A DNA stretch of 64,000 nucleotides from Flavobacterium soyangense (GCF_015277675.1 NZ_JADHEC010000020.1:1-64000); one strand, 5' to 3'; positions 53,973-63,073 are shown, counted from the first letter of the stretch. Program-made: numbers and translations. Notes: generated from the sequence alone by a model not told the origin.

Positions 53973-55550
53973 CTATTTTTTATATTTTAATTCTCCGTGT
54001 ATCCAGGTTTCACTGGCTTCAACGGCAGAAACATTTTCTAATTCAAAAGGATTTTTATCCAAAACAATAAAATCGGCAAATTTCCCTTTGCAAAGACTTC
54101 CTTTTATATGTCCCAAATTATCGGCAAAGGCACTTCCAAGCGTGTAAGCTTTTAAAGCTTGCTGGAAAGTGATTTTTTGGGTTTCGCCAATGACAAAACC
54201 ATCGGCAGCTTTTCGTGTTACAGCAGTTTCCATATTGACCCACGGATTTATTTCTTTCACAACAGGACCATCAGTTGATAATGCCAAGTTTATTCCGTTA
54301 TCCAAAACGGTTTTGCAAGGATAAACTACATCCAATAAATCGTCCGGCAAGGTACTTTTGAAATTATTTGCCAATTCGTAGATAAAAATCGGCTGCATTG
54401 CGGCAGTCATATTCATCGTCTGGAAATCCTTTATGTTTTCATTGGACAAAAATCCAACGTGTTCTATTCTGTGTTTTAAAGTGTTGTCAATTTTGAATAA
54501 ATTGCGATACACTTTTAAAGTCAAGTCGACTGCCTGATGGCCAATGGCGTGTGTTGCCACTGAAAATCCTTTGTCAACGGCTTCTTTGGCAGTTTCATAA
54601 AATTTATCGTAATCCAATCGCAAAACACCTTTGTATCCATCCGTATTCTTGTAAGCAACATTCAAGGCTGCTGTTGCAGAACTTAAACCTCCGTCAGAAA
54701 AGAACTTTACGGTTTTTATTTGCAAAAATTCCGATTCATAAATTTCTGGCAAAACCTGAATTTCGTCACTTCCGTCAGGAATTCTGAGCGGGAAAACATT
54801 CATTCTCACTTTTAACAAACCTTCCTTATCCAATCGGATATAAGCATCCAAAAGTTCTTCATTTGCAGCAGGATCCGTAGCGCTTGTAATTCCCAAACTC
54901 AATAAATAATTATGTGCTTCGAGAATCATATTTTTGTATTCGTCGAAAGTAAAAGCGGGAATATTATTCATAATCAATCCCAACGCTCTTTCGGTAAAAA
55001 TGCCTTGTAGACTTCCGTCTTTATTTTTGCGAATTTCTCCACCAAAAGGAACTTCAGTTGCTTCTGAAACTCCCGAAATCTCAATGGCTTTTGAATTGGC
55101 AATACCTATGTGAGCACAGGTTCTTATAACAAAAACAGGCCTGTCGGAAATCACTTCATCCAAATCTTCTTTGGTTGGCAATCGTTTTTCTTCGAGCACC
55201 ATTTCGTTGATTCCACGAGCCATAATCCAATTGGTATTTGGATTTTTTTCTGAGAAATCTTTTAATTTTTCTTTGAATTCAACGATCGATTTTATGCCAC
55301 GAACATCCAGCATATAAGTGCGAAGATGACCGATTTTCCATACGTGGATATGAGCATCATTAAGACCTGGGACGATAGTTTTGCCTTGAAAATCTATTGC
55401 TGCAGAAAAAGAAAAGAATTTATCTCGCAATTCGTTTTCAATTCCAATGCCTTCGATTTTGCCCAAATTATTAATTACCATAGCATTTGCTTTTGGAAAA
55501 GCATCATCCATAGTAATAATATTGGCGTTATATATTAACTTGAAATTCAT
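53973..55550 (-). CDS. Metal-dependent amidohydrolase (YtcJ-like, Amidohydro_3)
   Basis: 525 aa from ATG 55550; a second ATG 15 nt upstream is possible. Metal motifs NDAHIHVWK, HAIGHQAVD, RIEHVGFL and STDGPVV are intact, and the N- and C-terminal beta-sandwich strands flank the TIM barrel. YtcJ-type enzymes hydrolyse amide or acyl bonds in various substrates. In a polyamine/amine cluster it may remove an N-acyl or N-carbamoyl group; unproved. Confidence 0.85.
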   Translation of the reverse strand: MNFKLIYNANIITMDDAFPKANAMVINNLGKIEGIGIENELRDKFFSFSAAIDFQGKTIVPGLNDAHIHVWKIGHLRTYMLDVRGIKSIVEFKEKLKDFSEKNPNTNWIMARGINEMVLEEKRLPTKEDLDEVISDRPVFVIRTCAHIGIANSKAIEISGVSEATEVPFGGEIRKNKDGSLQGIFTERALGLIMNNIPAFTFDEYKNMILEAHNYLLSLGITSATDPAANEELLDAYIRLDKEGLLKVRMNVFPLRIPDGSDEIQVLPEIYESEFLQIKTVKFFSDGGLSSATAALNVAYKNTDGYKGVLRLDYDKFYETAKEAVDKGFSVATHAIGHQAVDLTLKVYRNLFKIDNTLKHRIEHVGFLSNENIKDFQTMNMTAAMQPIFIYELANNFKSTLPDDLLDVVYPCKTVLDNGINLALSTDGPVVKEINPWVNMETAVTRKAADGFVIGETQKITFQQALKAYTLGSAFADNLGHIKGSLCKGKFADFIVLDKNPFELENVSAVEASETWIHGELKYKK

Positions 55551-55613
55551 TTTTTTTTCACTCACAACCCCTCATCAAAGGAAAGGGAAGTCGAGTATTT
55601 AAGTTATTTGAAT

Positions 55614-56957
55614 CTATTTTCTTTCGGCTAAAACGTCAGCAATTGCTTGTTCAATTACGTCCATTCCTTCGTTTAATTGTTCGTCAGTGATTACAATAGG
55701 AGGCAAGAAACGGATACAGTTTGTGTATAAACCTGCACGGATCAAAATCAAACCATTAGAAACACATTTTTTGATTACTGCCATTGCAAAATCCATATCT
55801 GGTTCTTTGGTTTTTCTGTCTTTTACAAATTCTACGACAAGCATTGCTCCTATTCCACGAATATCACCAATGATTGAAAATTTGTCTTTCATTGCTGTCA
55901 AACGACTTGTAATGATGTTCCCAACGCTTGTGGCTTTTGCCAAAAATTCTGGTGTATTGATTTGTTTTACGGTTTCTAAAGCCGCTACAACTGCAAGCGG
56001 GCTTCCGGAATAAGTTCCTCCCACTCCACCTAAATGCGGTGCGTCCATAATATCAGCTCTACCAGTAGTTGCACTAATTGGCATTCCTGAACCGATAGAT
56101 TTTGCCATTGTTACAATGTCTGGAATTACGCCAGAATGTTCGATAGAAAGGAATTTTCCTGTTCTTCCTGCTCCAGCCTGCACTTCATCGGCAATGAAAA
56201 CAATACCGTGTTGATCACAAACTTGTCTTATCTTTTCAAGAAAACGTTTTGGAACCGGGATAAATCCACCTTCACCTTGAACTGGCTCAATGATAATTGC
56301 TGCCACTGCTGAAGGATCAACGTGGGAAATTAGATTTTGGTCAAAACGTTCGATACAAAAATCAATATATTCTTCTTCGGTCATAGAATCCGGTTTTCTG
56401 TACACATTTGGTGAATGAAAACGGTAAATATCTGGTGCGAAATTTCCGAAACCTCTTTTAAACAAACCGTATTTACTGGTCAAACTCAAAGTAAGCATCG
56501 TACGCCCGTGATAAGCGCCCTCGAAACAAATGATAGCTGGTCTTTTTGTGAAATATTTAGCTGTAGAAATAGCGTTTTCAACTGCTTCAGAACCAGAACA
56601 AGCTAATAAAGTTTTCTTTGGAAAATCGCCTGGAGTTATAGCGTTAAGCATTTCGGCAAATTCTATATACGGCTCGAAAGTAGTTACTAATGCACCAGTA
56701 TGAATGTATTTCTCCATTTGATCTTTGATGGCATTGACAACTCCTTCAGGTCTATGACCCAAATTCACCATCCCAATTCCACCGGCAAAATCAATTAATT
56801 GATTTCCGTCAACATCCCACACCAAAGCTCCCTCTGCTTTTTCAACAACCACTTCGGTAGATTTCCCCAAACCCGCTGGCAAAGCTGCCATTCTTCTTGC
56901 TAATATTAATGCGCTTTTTGGACCAGGAATTTCTGATACTTTCTTAATATGTTTCAT
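55614..56957 (-). CDS. Class III aminotransferase (second copy)
   Basis: 447 aa from MKHIKKVSEIPGPKS; the longer start at 56996 is less natural. GGIGMVNLGHRPEGV, SGSEAVENAISTAKYFT, YHGRTMLTLSLT, EPVQGEGGFIPV, DEVQAGAGRTG and the PLP Lys in TMAKSIGSGMPISAT. Paralogous to the gene at 52120; two such enzymes suggest successive or distinct transaminations (for example putrescine and GABA). Confidence 0.87.
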   Translation of the reverse strand: MKHIKKVSEIPGPKSALILARRMAALPAGLGKSTEVVVEKAEGALVWDVDGNQLIDFAGGIGMVNLGHRPEGVVNAIKDQMEKYIHTGALVTTFEPYIEFAEMLNAITPGDFPKKTLLACSGSEAVENAISTAKYFTKRPAIICFEGAYHGRTMLTLSLTSKYGLFKRGFGNFAPDIYRFHSPNVYRKPDSMTEEEYIDFCIERFDQNLISHVDPSAVAAIIIEPVQGEGGFIPVPKRFLEKIRQVCDQHGIVFIADEVQAGAGRTGKFLSIEHSGVIPDIVTMAKSIGSGMPISATTGRADIMDAPHLGGVGGTYSGSPLAVVAALETVKQINTPEFLAKATSVGNIITSRLTAMKDKFSIIGDIRGIGAMLVVEFVKDRKTKEPDMDFAMAVIKKCVSNGLILIRAGLYTNCIRFLPPIVITDEQLNEGMDVIEQAIADVLAERK

Positions 56958-57003
56958 TTTTTTTGTTTTTAGACCTTTGGCGAAAGCCGCAGCCAATCAT
57001 TAT

Positions 57004-57669
57004 TTATTTAAAATATTTTTCTTCTAATTTAAAATTCTCATCAACCGGATAATACATCAAGATGCTTGCATTACCAGATTCAGGATCGTTTATATAATCA
57101 TACAAAGGTTTAATCCATCGAAAACCAGCTCTCATTTGAGGTGTAATTGTTGGATCAGTAAATTCTTTTTTTTCTAATCTTTCACAATATTCCTCTATGG
57201 TCATTTGGTCTTTTACTTTTCCATAACCAATGGTCATTCCGGCAATTATTTGAACTTTTATACCCAATGTTCGACAAACTTGGTGCCGTGCTTTGTACAT
57301 TTCTCTGGAAAGTCCTAATCCTCTATATTCAGGCAGAACACCCATATCAAAACCATACATCCAATCACCATCTGATTTGTGAGCATTTGTAATCCATAAA
57401 TTATCACAGGAATCAAGAAATGTGTGTTCATGCTCAGGAAAATCACATCTAAAAGTACTGGCTGAACCAATAACTAAACCGTCTTTCTCCACAACCAGCT
57501 GACCTTCTGGAAACACTTTGATATGATTAGCAAAATGCGCTCTATTCATCAACTCTGATTCATGCAGAGTTGGAAAACACTGCGCTTGAACATATTCCAT
57601 CCGTATTGCATCTTCCGGAATTGCAGTTCTCACAATAAAACTTCCATCTAAAACTTTATTATAAATCAT
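57004..57669 (-). CDS. GNAT-family N-acetyltransferase (cluster paralogue 2)
   Basis: 221 aa. MGVLPEYRGLGLSREMYKARHQV is the acetyl-CoA loop; C-terminal SGNASILMYYPVDEN. Closely similar to the next gene (57681), indicating tandem duplication. Acceptor unknown. Confidence 0.8.
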   Translation of the reverse strand: MIYNKVLDGSFIVRTAIPEDAIRMEYVQAQCFPTLHESELMNRAHFANHIKVFPEGQLVVEKDGLVIGSASTFRCDFPEHEHTFLDSCDNLWITNAHKSDGDWMYGFDMGVLPEYRGLGLSREMYKARHQVCRTLGIKVQIIAGMTIGYGKVKDQMTIEEYCERLEKKEFTDPTITPQMRAGFRWIKPLYDYINDPESGNASILMYYPVDENFKLEEKYFK

Positions 57670-57680
57670 AGGTTTAAATT

Positions 57681-58337
57681 TTAACGTGTTTTTTCAATTC
57701 TATAATTGTCATCTACAGGTAAATACATTAATACACATGCAAATCCTGCTTGAGGATCATCAATATGATTATAAAGAGGTCTAATCCACCTGAAACCTGC
57801 TTTCATTTGTGGTGTTATAGTTGGATCTGTAAACTTCTTGATTTCAAGAGCATAACAATACTCTTCTATGGTCATTCTGTTTTTTACCCTGCCATACCCT
57901 AACGTCATTCCCGCAATTAACTGCCCTTTTAACCCTAATTTTTTTCCTATTTCCTGTCTTGCCAAGTATAATTCTCTAGAGAAACCCATACCTCTATATT
58001 CAGGTAAAACTCCAATATCAATTCCATACATCCAATCACCTTCTGGAACATGAGTATTGGTTATCCATAAATTATCCGTAATTTCGAGATAAGTAGGATC
58101 GTGATTCGGAAAATTGCTTCTCATAGAACTGGCTGAACCAATGATGATTCCATCCATTTCAATCACAATTTGACCTTCAGGAAATATTTTTATATGATTA
58201 ATAAAATGATTCCTATTCATCAATGCTGATTCGTGCAAGCTAGGATAACATTGTTTTTGAACGTACTCCATCTGAATTGCATCATCTGGAGTAGCGTTTC
58301 TAATTATAAAATCTTCTAAAATTTCTTTTCGAATCAT
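57681..58337 (-). CDS. GNAT-family N-acetyltransferase (cluster paralogue 3)
   Basis: 218 aa. IGVLPEYRGMGFSRELYLARQEI and C-terminal GFACVLMYLPVDDN. 12 bp from its paralogue and 10 bp after NhaC gene stop. Shared pattern SxLMNRxHFxNHIKxFPEGQ in both. Confidence 0.8.
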   Translation of the reverse strand: MIRKEILEDFIIRNATPDDAIQMEYVQKQCYPSLHESALMNRNHFINHIKIFPEGQIVIEMDGIIIGSASSMRSNFPNHDPTYLEITDNLWITNTHVPEGDWMYGIDIGVLPEYRGMGFSRELYLARQEIGKKLGLKGQLIAGMTLGYGRVKNRMTIEEYCYALEIKKFTDPTITPQMKAGFRWIRPLYNHIDDPQAGFACVLMYLPVDDNYRIEKTR

Positions 58338-58346
58338 ATAATAAAA

Positions 58347-59882
58347 TTATAAAATAAACCCGGCTATAAGATAAACTACAGATGAGGCTACAAAAATAAT
58401 TAGTTGATATGGAAATTGTGAAATACCATGTTTCATCATGTCTACTTTACAAGATTGTGCTGTTAGCACTCTGTTGTCAGAGAAAAAACAAGCTGCTGCA
58501 CCCCAAACTGTTCCTGATGCCAATGCTCCTTGCGTCAACCAAAAGTCTGCATGAACTTGTGCTGATAAAATAGCTGTTGTAGGAACAAGAATTGCATAGA
58601 TCCCCCAGTTTGAACCAGTTGCCCAACAAATCCAAGCTACTAATGCAAAAACTATAAATGGTAATGTATTACTGTTCAACCAACTAATACCTTCTAAATG
58701 AGAAGCTACAAATTCATTAAATCCTAATGCATTTTGAACATCTTTCAATAAATAAGTAAAGCCTAAAACCGCCAATACAAAGGTTATTGTTTCAAGTCCT
58801 TTTACAAAATTGTCTGAAATTTTATGAAAATCAACAATTTTAAAGATCAAGAAATACAAATACACAAATACACAAGCCGTTGCAATGCCTCTTAACGCAT
58901 CTATACTACCAAAAATATAATCCATAGAGAATGTAAATCCGCTTCCCCAATAATTAAAATCCCATGGATAAGGAAAAATTGTACAAAAAATCAATATTAA
59001 TAATGGCATGATGAAATACACCATTTTACCTTCTTTTTTATCCTTTTTATTTAATTTCTCTTTTTTCTCTTCTATAACAACAGCATTCTCAGCATCTTTA
59101 ATCCCTTTAAGATCAGGAAATAATCCATATACTACAAGACCTCCAAGAATCAGGGAAATCCAAGCAGAAAAATTATACGGGATGGTATGCATAAAAGCTT
59201 CAATAGGACTTGTAATTGCATGTCCTGTGCTATCCATAACACCACCTTTTAAAGCAGCAATTTGGGTTCCGTAAAAAATTGTCCAGGTCGAAATAGGAAA
59301 AATAATGGTCAACGGTACACAAACAAAACTCAAAACCAAAGCTAATTTATCTCTTGAAACACCAAATTTATCAGTAATAGGTCTCATTGTATTTCCAACT
59401 GATAAGGCACTGAAATAATCGTCCAAGAAAAAGAAAAAACTCAACCAATAGGTCATTAATAAAGATTGTTTTTTGGTTTTTACATGTCTTTCAGAATATT
59501 TTCCTACTGCTTTAATCCCTCCAGAGGCAACAACCATCTGCACAAATGCACCATATAAAATACATACTAATATTACCCAAATTAACCCTTGATCATGGGC
59601 ATCTCTTGCTATCGAAGAAAATAATCCATCAAACATATTTAAAGGAAAAATCATTCCTTCACCTTCAGGAAACCATTCTTTGGATCCTCCTTGTTTTGCT
59701 AAAAGGACAAATCCTATAGCACACCCTATAATAAGAGGTTCCAATGCTTTCCTTGTAATAATAGCTATTCCTAATACCGTAAATGCCGGAACTAAAGCAT
59801 GCCAGTTAATAAAATAACAAAAAGCTGCCAAAAATAATAAGGCAACTCCGATAATTGTTGAGACCGATTTCATTGATTTCAT
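58347..59882 (-). CDS. NhaC-family Na+/H+ antiporter
   Basis: 511 aa, about eleven or twelve hydrophobic helices. FLDDYFSALSVGNTMRPITDKFG is the characteristic NhaC region, with WATGSNWGIYAILVPT near the end. Family members exchange Na+ for H+ or sometimes malate/lactate; in this operon it may import an organic substrate or balance ions. First gene of the minus-strand run. Confidence 0.85.
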   Translation of the reverse strand: MKSMKSVSTIIGVALLFLAAFCYFINWHALVPAFTVLGIAIITRKALEPLIIGCAIGFVLLAKQGGSKEWFPEGEGMIFPLNMFDGLFSSIARDAHDQGLIWVILVCILYGAFVQMVVASGGIKAVGKYSERHVKTKKQSLLMTYWLSFFFFLDDYFSALSVGNTMRPITDKFGVSRDKLALVLSFVCVPLTIIFPISTWTIFYGTQIAALKGGVMDSTGHAITSPIEAFMHTIPYNFSAWISLILGGLVVYGLFPDLKGIKDAENAVVIEEKKEKLNKKDKKEGKMVYFIMPLLILIFCTIFPYPWDFNYWGSGFTFSMDYIFGSIDALRGIATACVFVYLYFLIFKIVDFHKISDNFVKGLETITFVLAVLGFTYLLKDVQNALGFNEFVASHLEGISWLNSNTLPFIVFALVAWICWATGSNWGIYAILVPTTAILSAQVHADFWLTQGALASGTVWGAAACFFSDNRVLTAQSCKVDMMKHGISQFPYQLIIFVASSVVYLIAGFIL

Positions 59883-59894
59883 TCGATTGTGGTT

Positions 59895-59930
59895 TTGGTT
59901 AATAAATAATAATTGGTTAAATTTGGTTAA
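59895..59930. repeat. Three TTGGTTAA repeats upstream of the NhaC gene
   Basis: TTGGTTAA at 59895-59902, 59913-59920 and 59923-59930, all in the same orientation, just ahead of the first gene of the run. They may be regulator-binding or translation-related sites. Confidence 0.6.
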
Positions 59931-60032
59931 TTTTCAACTCAGATTTTCCTCACTTTTCAAAATATTCAATCTTGTAAATAAGTTAACAAGTGTCTCAATT
60001 TTTTGTAAATCTAACAATATTTTTGATACACG

Positions 60033-60073
60033 CAAAAATATTTATTTATTTTTTAGTATTTTTTGTATATTTG
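60033..60073. promoter_or_regulatory. Divergent promoter boxes
   Basis: Minus-strand TATTTTTG (60033-60040) points to the 17-gene run and plus-strand TATATTTG (60066-60073) to mmsA. They are 25 bp apart, so the two transcripts may be jointly controlled. No TTG at the right distance is clear for either. Confidence 0.5.
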
Positions 60074-60095
60074 AAAAAATTCTAAATTAGATAAT

Positions 60096-61553
60096 ATGTC
60101 ATTTAACGAAGTAAAAAACTTTATAAACGGGGAGTTTAAATCCGGAAGCTCTACAAAAATTCATTCTGTAATCTCTCCATTAGACGGTGAGAAATTAACA
60201 ACTTTCAATGAATCTACTATGGAAGATTTGAATGAAATTGTAGCTTCAGCAGAAAAAGCACAAAAAGCTTGGCAAAAAGTTACCTTAAAAGAAAGAGCAC
60301 AAGTTTTCTATAAATACAAACAGTTATTAGAATCAAATTGTGTTGAACTTACCGAAATTATTTACCGAGAAAACGGAAAAATTCACGCTGAAGCAAAAGC
60401 TGAAATTGATAAAGCTATCGAACTAACAGAGTTTGCTTGTTCACTACCACAATTTGTAAATGGTGAAAATATGGAGGTTAGCAGTGGTGTCTATTGTTCT
60501 TCTACCAGAAATCCATTAGGAATCGTAGCTTCAATAGTTCCATTTAATTTTCCAAGTATGGTTCCGCATTGGACAGTAGTAAACGCAATTGCTCTTGGAA
60601 ATGCAATGATTTTAAAACCATCCGAATCTGTGCCAATTAGTGCTCAATATATTGCAAAATTATTGAAAGAAGCCGGACTTCCTGACGGACTTTTTAATGT
60701 AATCAACGGAACGCAATCAACAGTTGAAAACATTTGTGACCATCCAGGAATCAAAGCGGTAACTTTTGTGGGTTCTACGAAAGTAGCCAAAATTGTTTAT
60801 CAAAGAGCAAGCAATAATCTGAAACAAGTATTAGCTCTTGGGGGAGCAAAAAATCATATTATTTTATTGCCAGACGCACATCCGGATATGGCTTCGTCCA
60901 ATATTGTTGCTTCTATGAGCGGTTGTGCTGGTCAGCGTTGTATGGCTGCAGCAACTTTAATTGCTGTTGGTAATTGCGATGCCATTCTTGATAAATTAAT
61001 AGGTGACGCTCAAAAAATTCAATGCGGAACCACTTTAGGAGCTGTGATTTCGAAAGCTGCCAAAGAAAGAATAGAAGCTTACATTACCGAAGCCGAACAA
61101 CAAGGTGCCAAAATAATTTTAGATGGAAGAAACACCATTGTTCCTGGAAAAGAAAATGGATTTTATGTAGGACCTACTTTAATAGATTATGCTACTGCCG
61201 ATATGAAAATTGCCAGAGAAGAAGTTTTTGGACCAGTTCTCGCTATTGTTCGCGTGAAAACTATTGATGAAGCTTTGGCAATTGAAAATGCAAACCCTTA
61301 CGGAAATGCGTGTTCCGTATTTACGCAAAGCGGTGGTTTGGCAAATTATGTTACTGAAAATGCTTCGGCTGGAATGTGTGGCGTAAACATTGGGGTTCCT
61401 GTACCTAGAGAACCTTTCGGTTTTGGCGGATGGAACGAATCAAGATTTGGTTCAGGTGATATCACCGGAAAAAGTTCAATTGGATTTTTTACCAAAGAAA
61501 AGAAAACAACCACTAAATGGAATCCGGAAGCGGGAACCAATTGGATGAGTTAA
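60096..61553 (+). CDS. mmsA: CoA-acylating methylmalonate/malonate-semialdehyde dehydrogenase
   Basis: 485 aa. The MMSDH-specific motifs VPFNFPSMVPHW and SGCAGQRCMA (catalytic Cys) distinguish it from ordinary aldehyde dehydrogenases. Oxidises malonate or methylmalonate semialdehyde to acetyl-CoA or propionyl-CoA. This fits beta-alanine made from polyamine or pyrimidine breakdown. Divergent from the catabolic run, with a shared control region. Confidence 0.92.
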   Translation: MSFNEVKNFINGEFKSGSSTKIHSVISPLDGEKLTTFNESTMEDLNEIVASAEKAQKAWQKVTLKERAQVFYKYKQLLESNCVELTEIIYRENGKIHAEAKAEIDKAIELTEFACSLPQFVNGENMEVSSGVYCSSTRNPLGIVASIVPFNFPSMVPHWTVVNAIALGNAMILKPSESVPISAQYIAKLLKEAGLPDGLFNVINGTQSTVENICDHPGIKAVTFVGSTKVAKIVYQRASNNLKQVLALGGAKNHIILLPDAHPDMASSNIVASMSGCAGQRCMAAATLIAVGNCDAILDKLIGDAQKIQCGTTLGAVISKAAKERIEAYITEAEQQGAKIILDGRNTIVPGKENGFYVGPTLIDYATADMKIAREEVFGPVLAIVRVKTIDEALAIENANPYGNACSVFTQSGGLANYVTENASAGMCGVNIGVPVPREPFGFGGWNESRFGSGDITGKSSIGFFTKEKKTTTKWNPEAGTNWMS

Positions 61554-61610
61554 ATTCAGATTGCAGGTTTCAGGTTGCAGACTCTATTAGATTAATGAAT
61601 TTAGAATTTT

Positions 61611-62090
61611 ATGTTAGAAAAAGTAAAGGCAGACGATTTTTCATATATTTATAAATTGTATATGAATCCAGAAGTGAATCCGTTTCTACTTTATGAGATG
61701 ATGGATTCGGAAACTTTCAGACCCATTTTTGATGATTTGCTTAAAGACGAAGTTTTATACCTATATAAAGAGGGTACAAAAACTTTAGGAATGTGTAAAC
61801 TCGTAAGGCAAAAATATAGAGATGAACACAAATTATATTTAGGAGGAGTTGCCATTCATCCTGAACATTTTGGAAAAGGATTTGGGAGAAAAATGATGCT
61901 GGAAATCATTGATTTTTGCAGAGAGAAAGCTATTTTAAGAATTGAATTGACCGCTGCCGTCCATAACAAAAAAGCCATTCAACTCTATGAAAATGTTGGA
62001 TTTATAAAAGAAGGTGTTTTGAAAAATTATACTTATTTAAAAAGTAAGAACCAATTTATAGATGAAGTATTAATGTCTAATTTATTATAA
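61611..62090 (+). CDS. GNAT-family N-acetyltransferase
   Basis: 159 aa. GGVAIHPEHFGKGFGRKMMLEI (acetyl-CoA loop) and the ending NVGFIKEGVLKNYTYLKSKNQFIDEVLMSNLL with the full final beta strands. Not a close relative of the three cluster GNATs. Follows mmsA by about 60 bp, then a second GNAT 3 bp later. Confidence 0.82.
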   Translation: MLEKVKADDFSYIYKLYMNPEVNPFLLYEMMDSETFRPIFDDLLKDEVLYLYKEGTKTLGMCKLVRQKYRDEHKLYLGGVAIHPEHFGKGFGRKMMLEIIDFCREKAILRIELTAAVHNKKAIQLYENVGFIKEGVLKNYTYLKSKNQFIDEVLMSNLL

Positions 62091-62093
62091 AAT

Positions 62094-62543
62094 ATGATAC
62101 GAAAAGCCACTTTACAAGATTTAGACCAATTGACAACATTGTTTGATCAATACCTCATTTTTTATAAAAACCCTTCCAATATAGAAAAACACAAATCCTT
62201 TTTAAAAGAAAGGATGGAAAATAACGAAGCTATTGTTTTTATGGCATTTGACGATACTATTAAAGAAAAAGCAATTGGCTTCACCCTGATTTACCCAACA
62301 TTTTCCTCCATTCTATTGAGCAAAATTTTGATTTTAAACGATTTGTATGTCGATTCCACCATTCGAAATAATGGAACAGGAGAAAAATTAATTCTTAATA
62401 CAGTCGAACTGGCAAAGGAACTTGGAGTGAAATTAGTTCGATTGCGAACCGCTAAAAACAATGTAGTTGCACAAGGCTTGTATCATAAAATGGGATTTGT
62501 TAGAGATGATTTATATGGGCTATTAAACAATAGTTCTAATTAA
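62094..62543 (+). CDS. GNAT-family N-acetyltransferase, C-terminus apparently replaced
   Basis: 149 aa. Normal GNAT start (MIRKATLQDLDQLTTLFD), LNDLYVDSTIRNNGTGEKLI acetyl-CoA loop, AQGLYHKMGFVRDD. After that the expected last beta strand is missing and the protein ends in an unrelated short tail (GLLNNSSN). This fits insertion of the prophage end near 62515. The gene may still be partly functional. Confidence 0.7.
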   Translation: MIRKATLQDLDQLTTLFDQYLIFYKNPSNIEKHKSFLKERMENNEAIVFMAFDDTIKEKAIGFTLIYPTFSSILLSKILILNDLYVDSTIRNNGTGEKLILNTVELAKELGVKLVRLRTAKNNVVAQGLYHKMGFVRDDLYGLLNNSSN

Positions 62544-62550
62544 TACTAAT

Positions 62551-62608
62551 ATAAAAAAGGTCGGAAAAGCCAATAAAACCAGTACTTCACAATAAAAAAG
62601 GTCGAAAA
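62551..62608 (+). repeat. Direct repeats near the prophage junction
   Basis: ATAAAAAAGGTCGGAAAA (62551) and ATAAAAAAGGTCGAAAA (62592) are 41 bp apart, about four helical turns. They are candidates for transposase-binding end sites. Confidence 0.6.
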
Positions 62609-62636
62609 CTGCATATAAACAAAACTTCCTTTTATA

Positions 62637-62703
62637 TACCATTAACTACCGTTTTACTACCATTGAATTAGCCTTTAAATACCGTTGTGAGCGATTAACT
62701 ACC
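62637..62703 (+). repeat. Helically phased TACC array
   Basis: TACC begins at 62637, 62647, 62658, 62680 and 62700, with TAGCC at 62669; intervals are 10, 11, 11, 11 and 20 bp. Such phasing puts the motif on one face of the DNA. Confidence 0.6.
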
Positions 62704-62771
62704 ACCGCAGGGTATATATATGCTTAAAGCTACGATTTACAAGGGATTTAAAGCTTATTTAAACATTATTT

Positions 62772-62797
62772 AGCCTCATTTATTGGGGCTTTTTTTA
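62772..62797 (+). terminator. Terminator facing the repressor region
   Basis: AGCCTC pairs with GGGGCT (one T:G) followed by TTTTTTT; it would stop host transcription entering the prophage. Confidence 0.7.
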
Positions 62798-62845
62798 TGG
62801 AATAAACCGAATAACCCAAAAACTGGAAATTTCGTGTTTTTTGAT

Positions 62846-62880
62846 TTGGTTGTACACTTGCATTTACACTTGGTTGTACA
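62846..62880. repeat. Direct repeat TTGGTTGTACA
   Basis: Two exact copies at 62846-62856 and 62870-62880, 24 bp apart, downstream of the repressor gene and near the prophage end. Candidate operator or end-binding sites. Confidence 0.65.
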
Positions 62881-63073
62881 AAGCAGTGTTTTTTTTAACC
62901 ACTTTATGTATGTATAATAGCAGTTTAAGTACATTTTTTGCATAAAAACAACAAACTCACGACACTTAATATCACGAATAAAAAAGCATAATTTAACTTA
63001 ATTACTTGATTTTTAATTAGTTATTTTGCAGTGTTAAAAATGTAATTTCAAAAAAACACTATACTATACTGAT

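Noticed and set aside
62500..63073. CRISPR-like array in the repeat-rich prophage flank
   Set aside because: Repeats are short, differ from each other and have irregular spacing; no cas genes.
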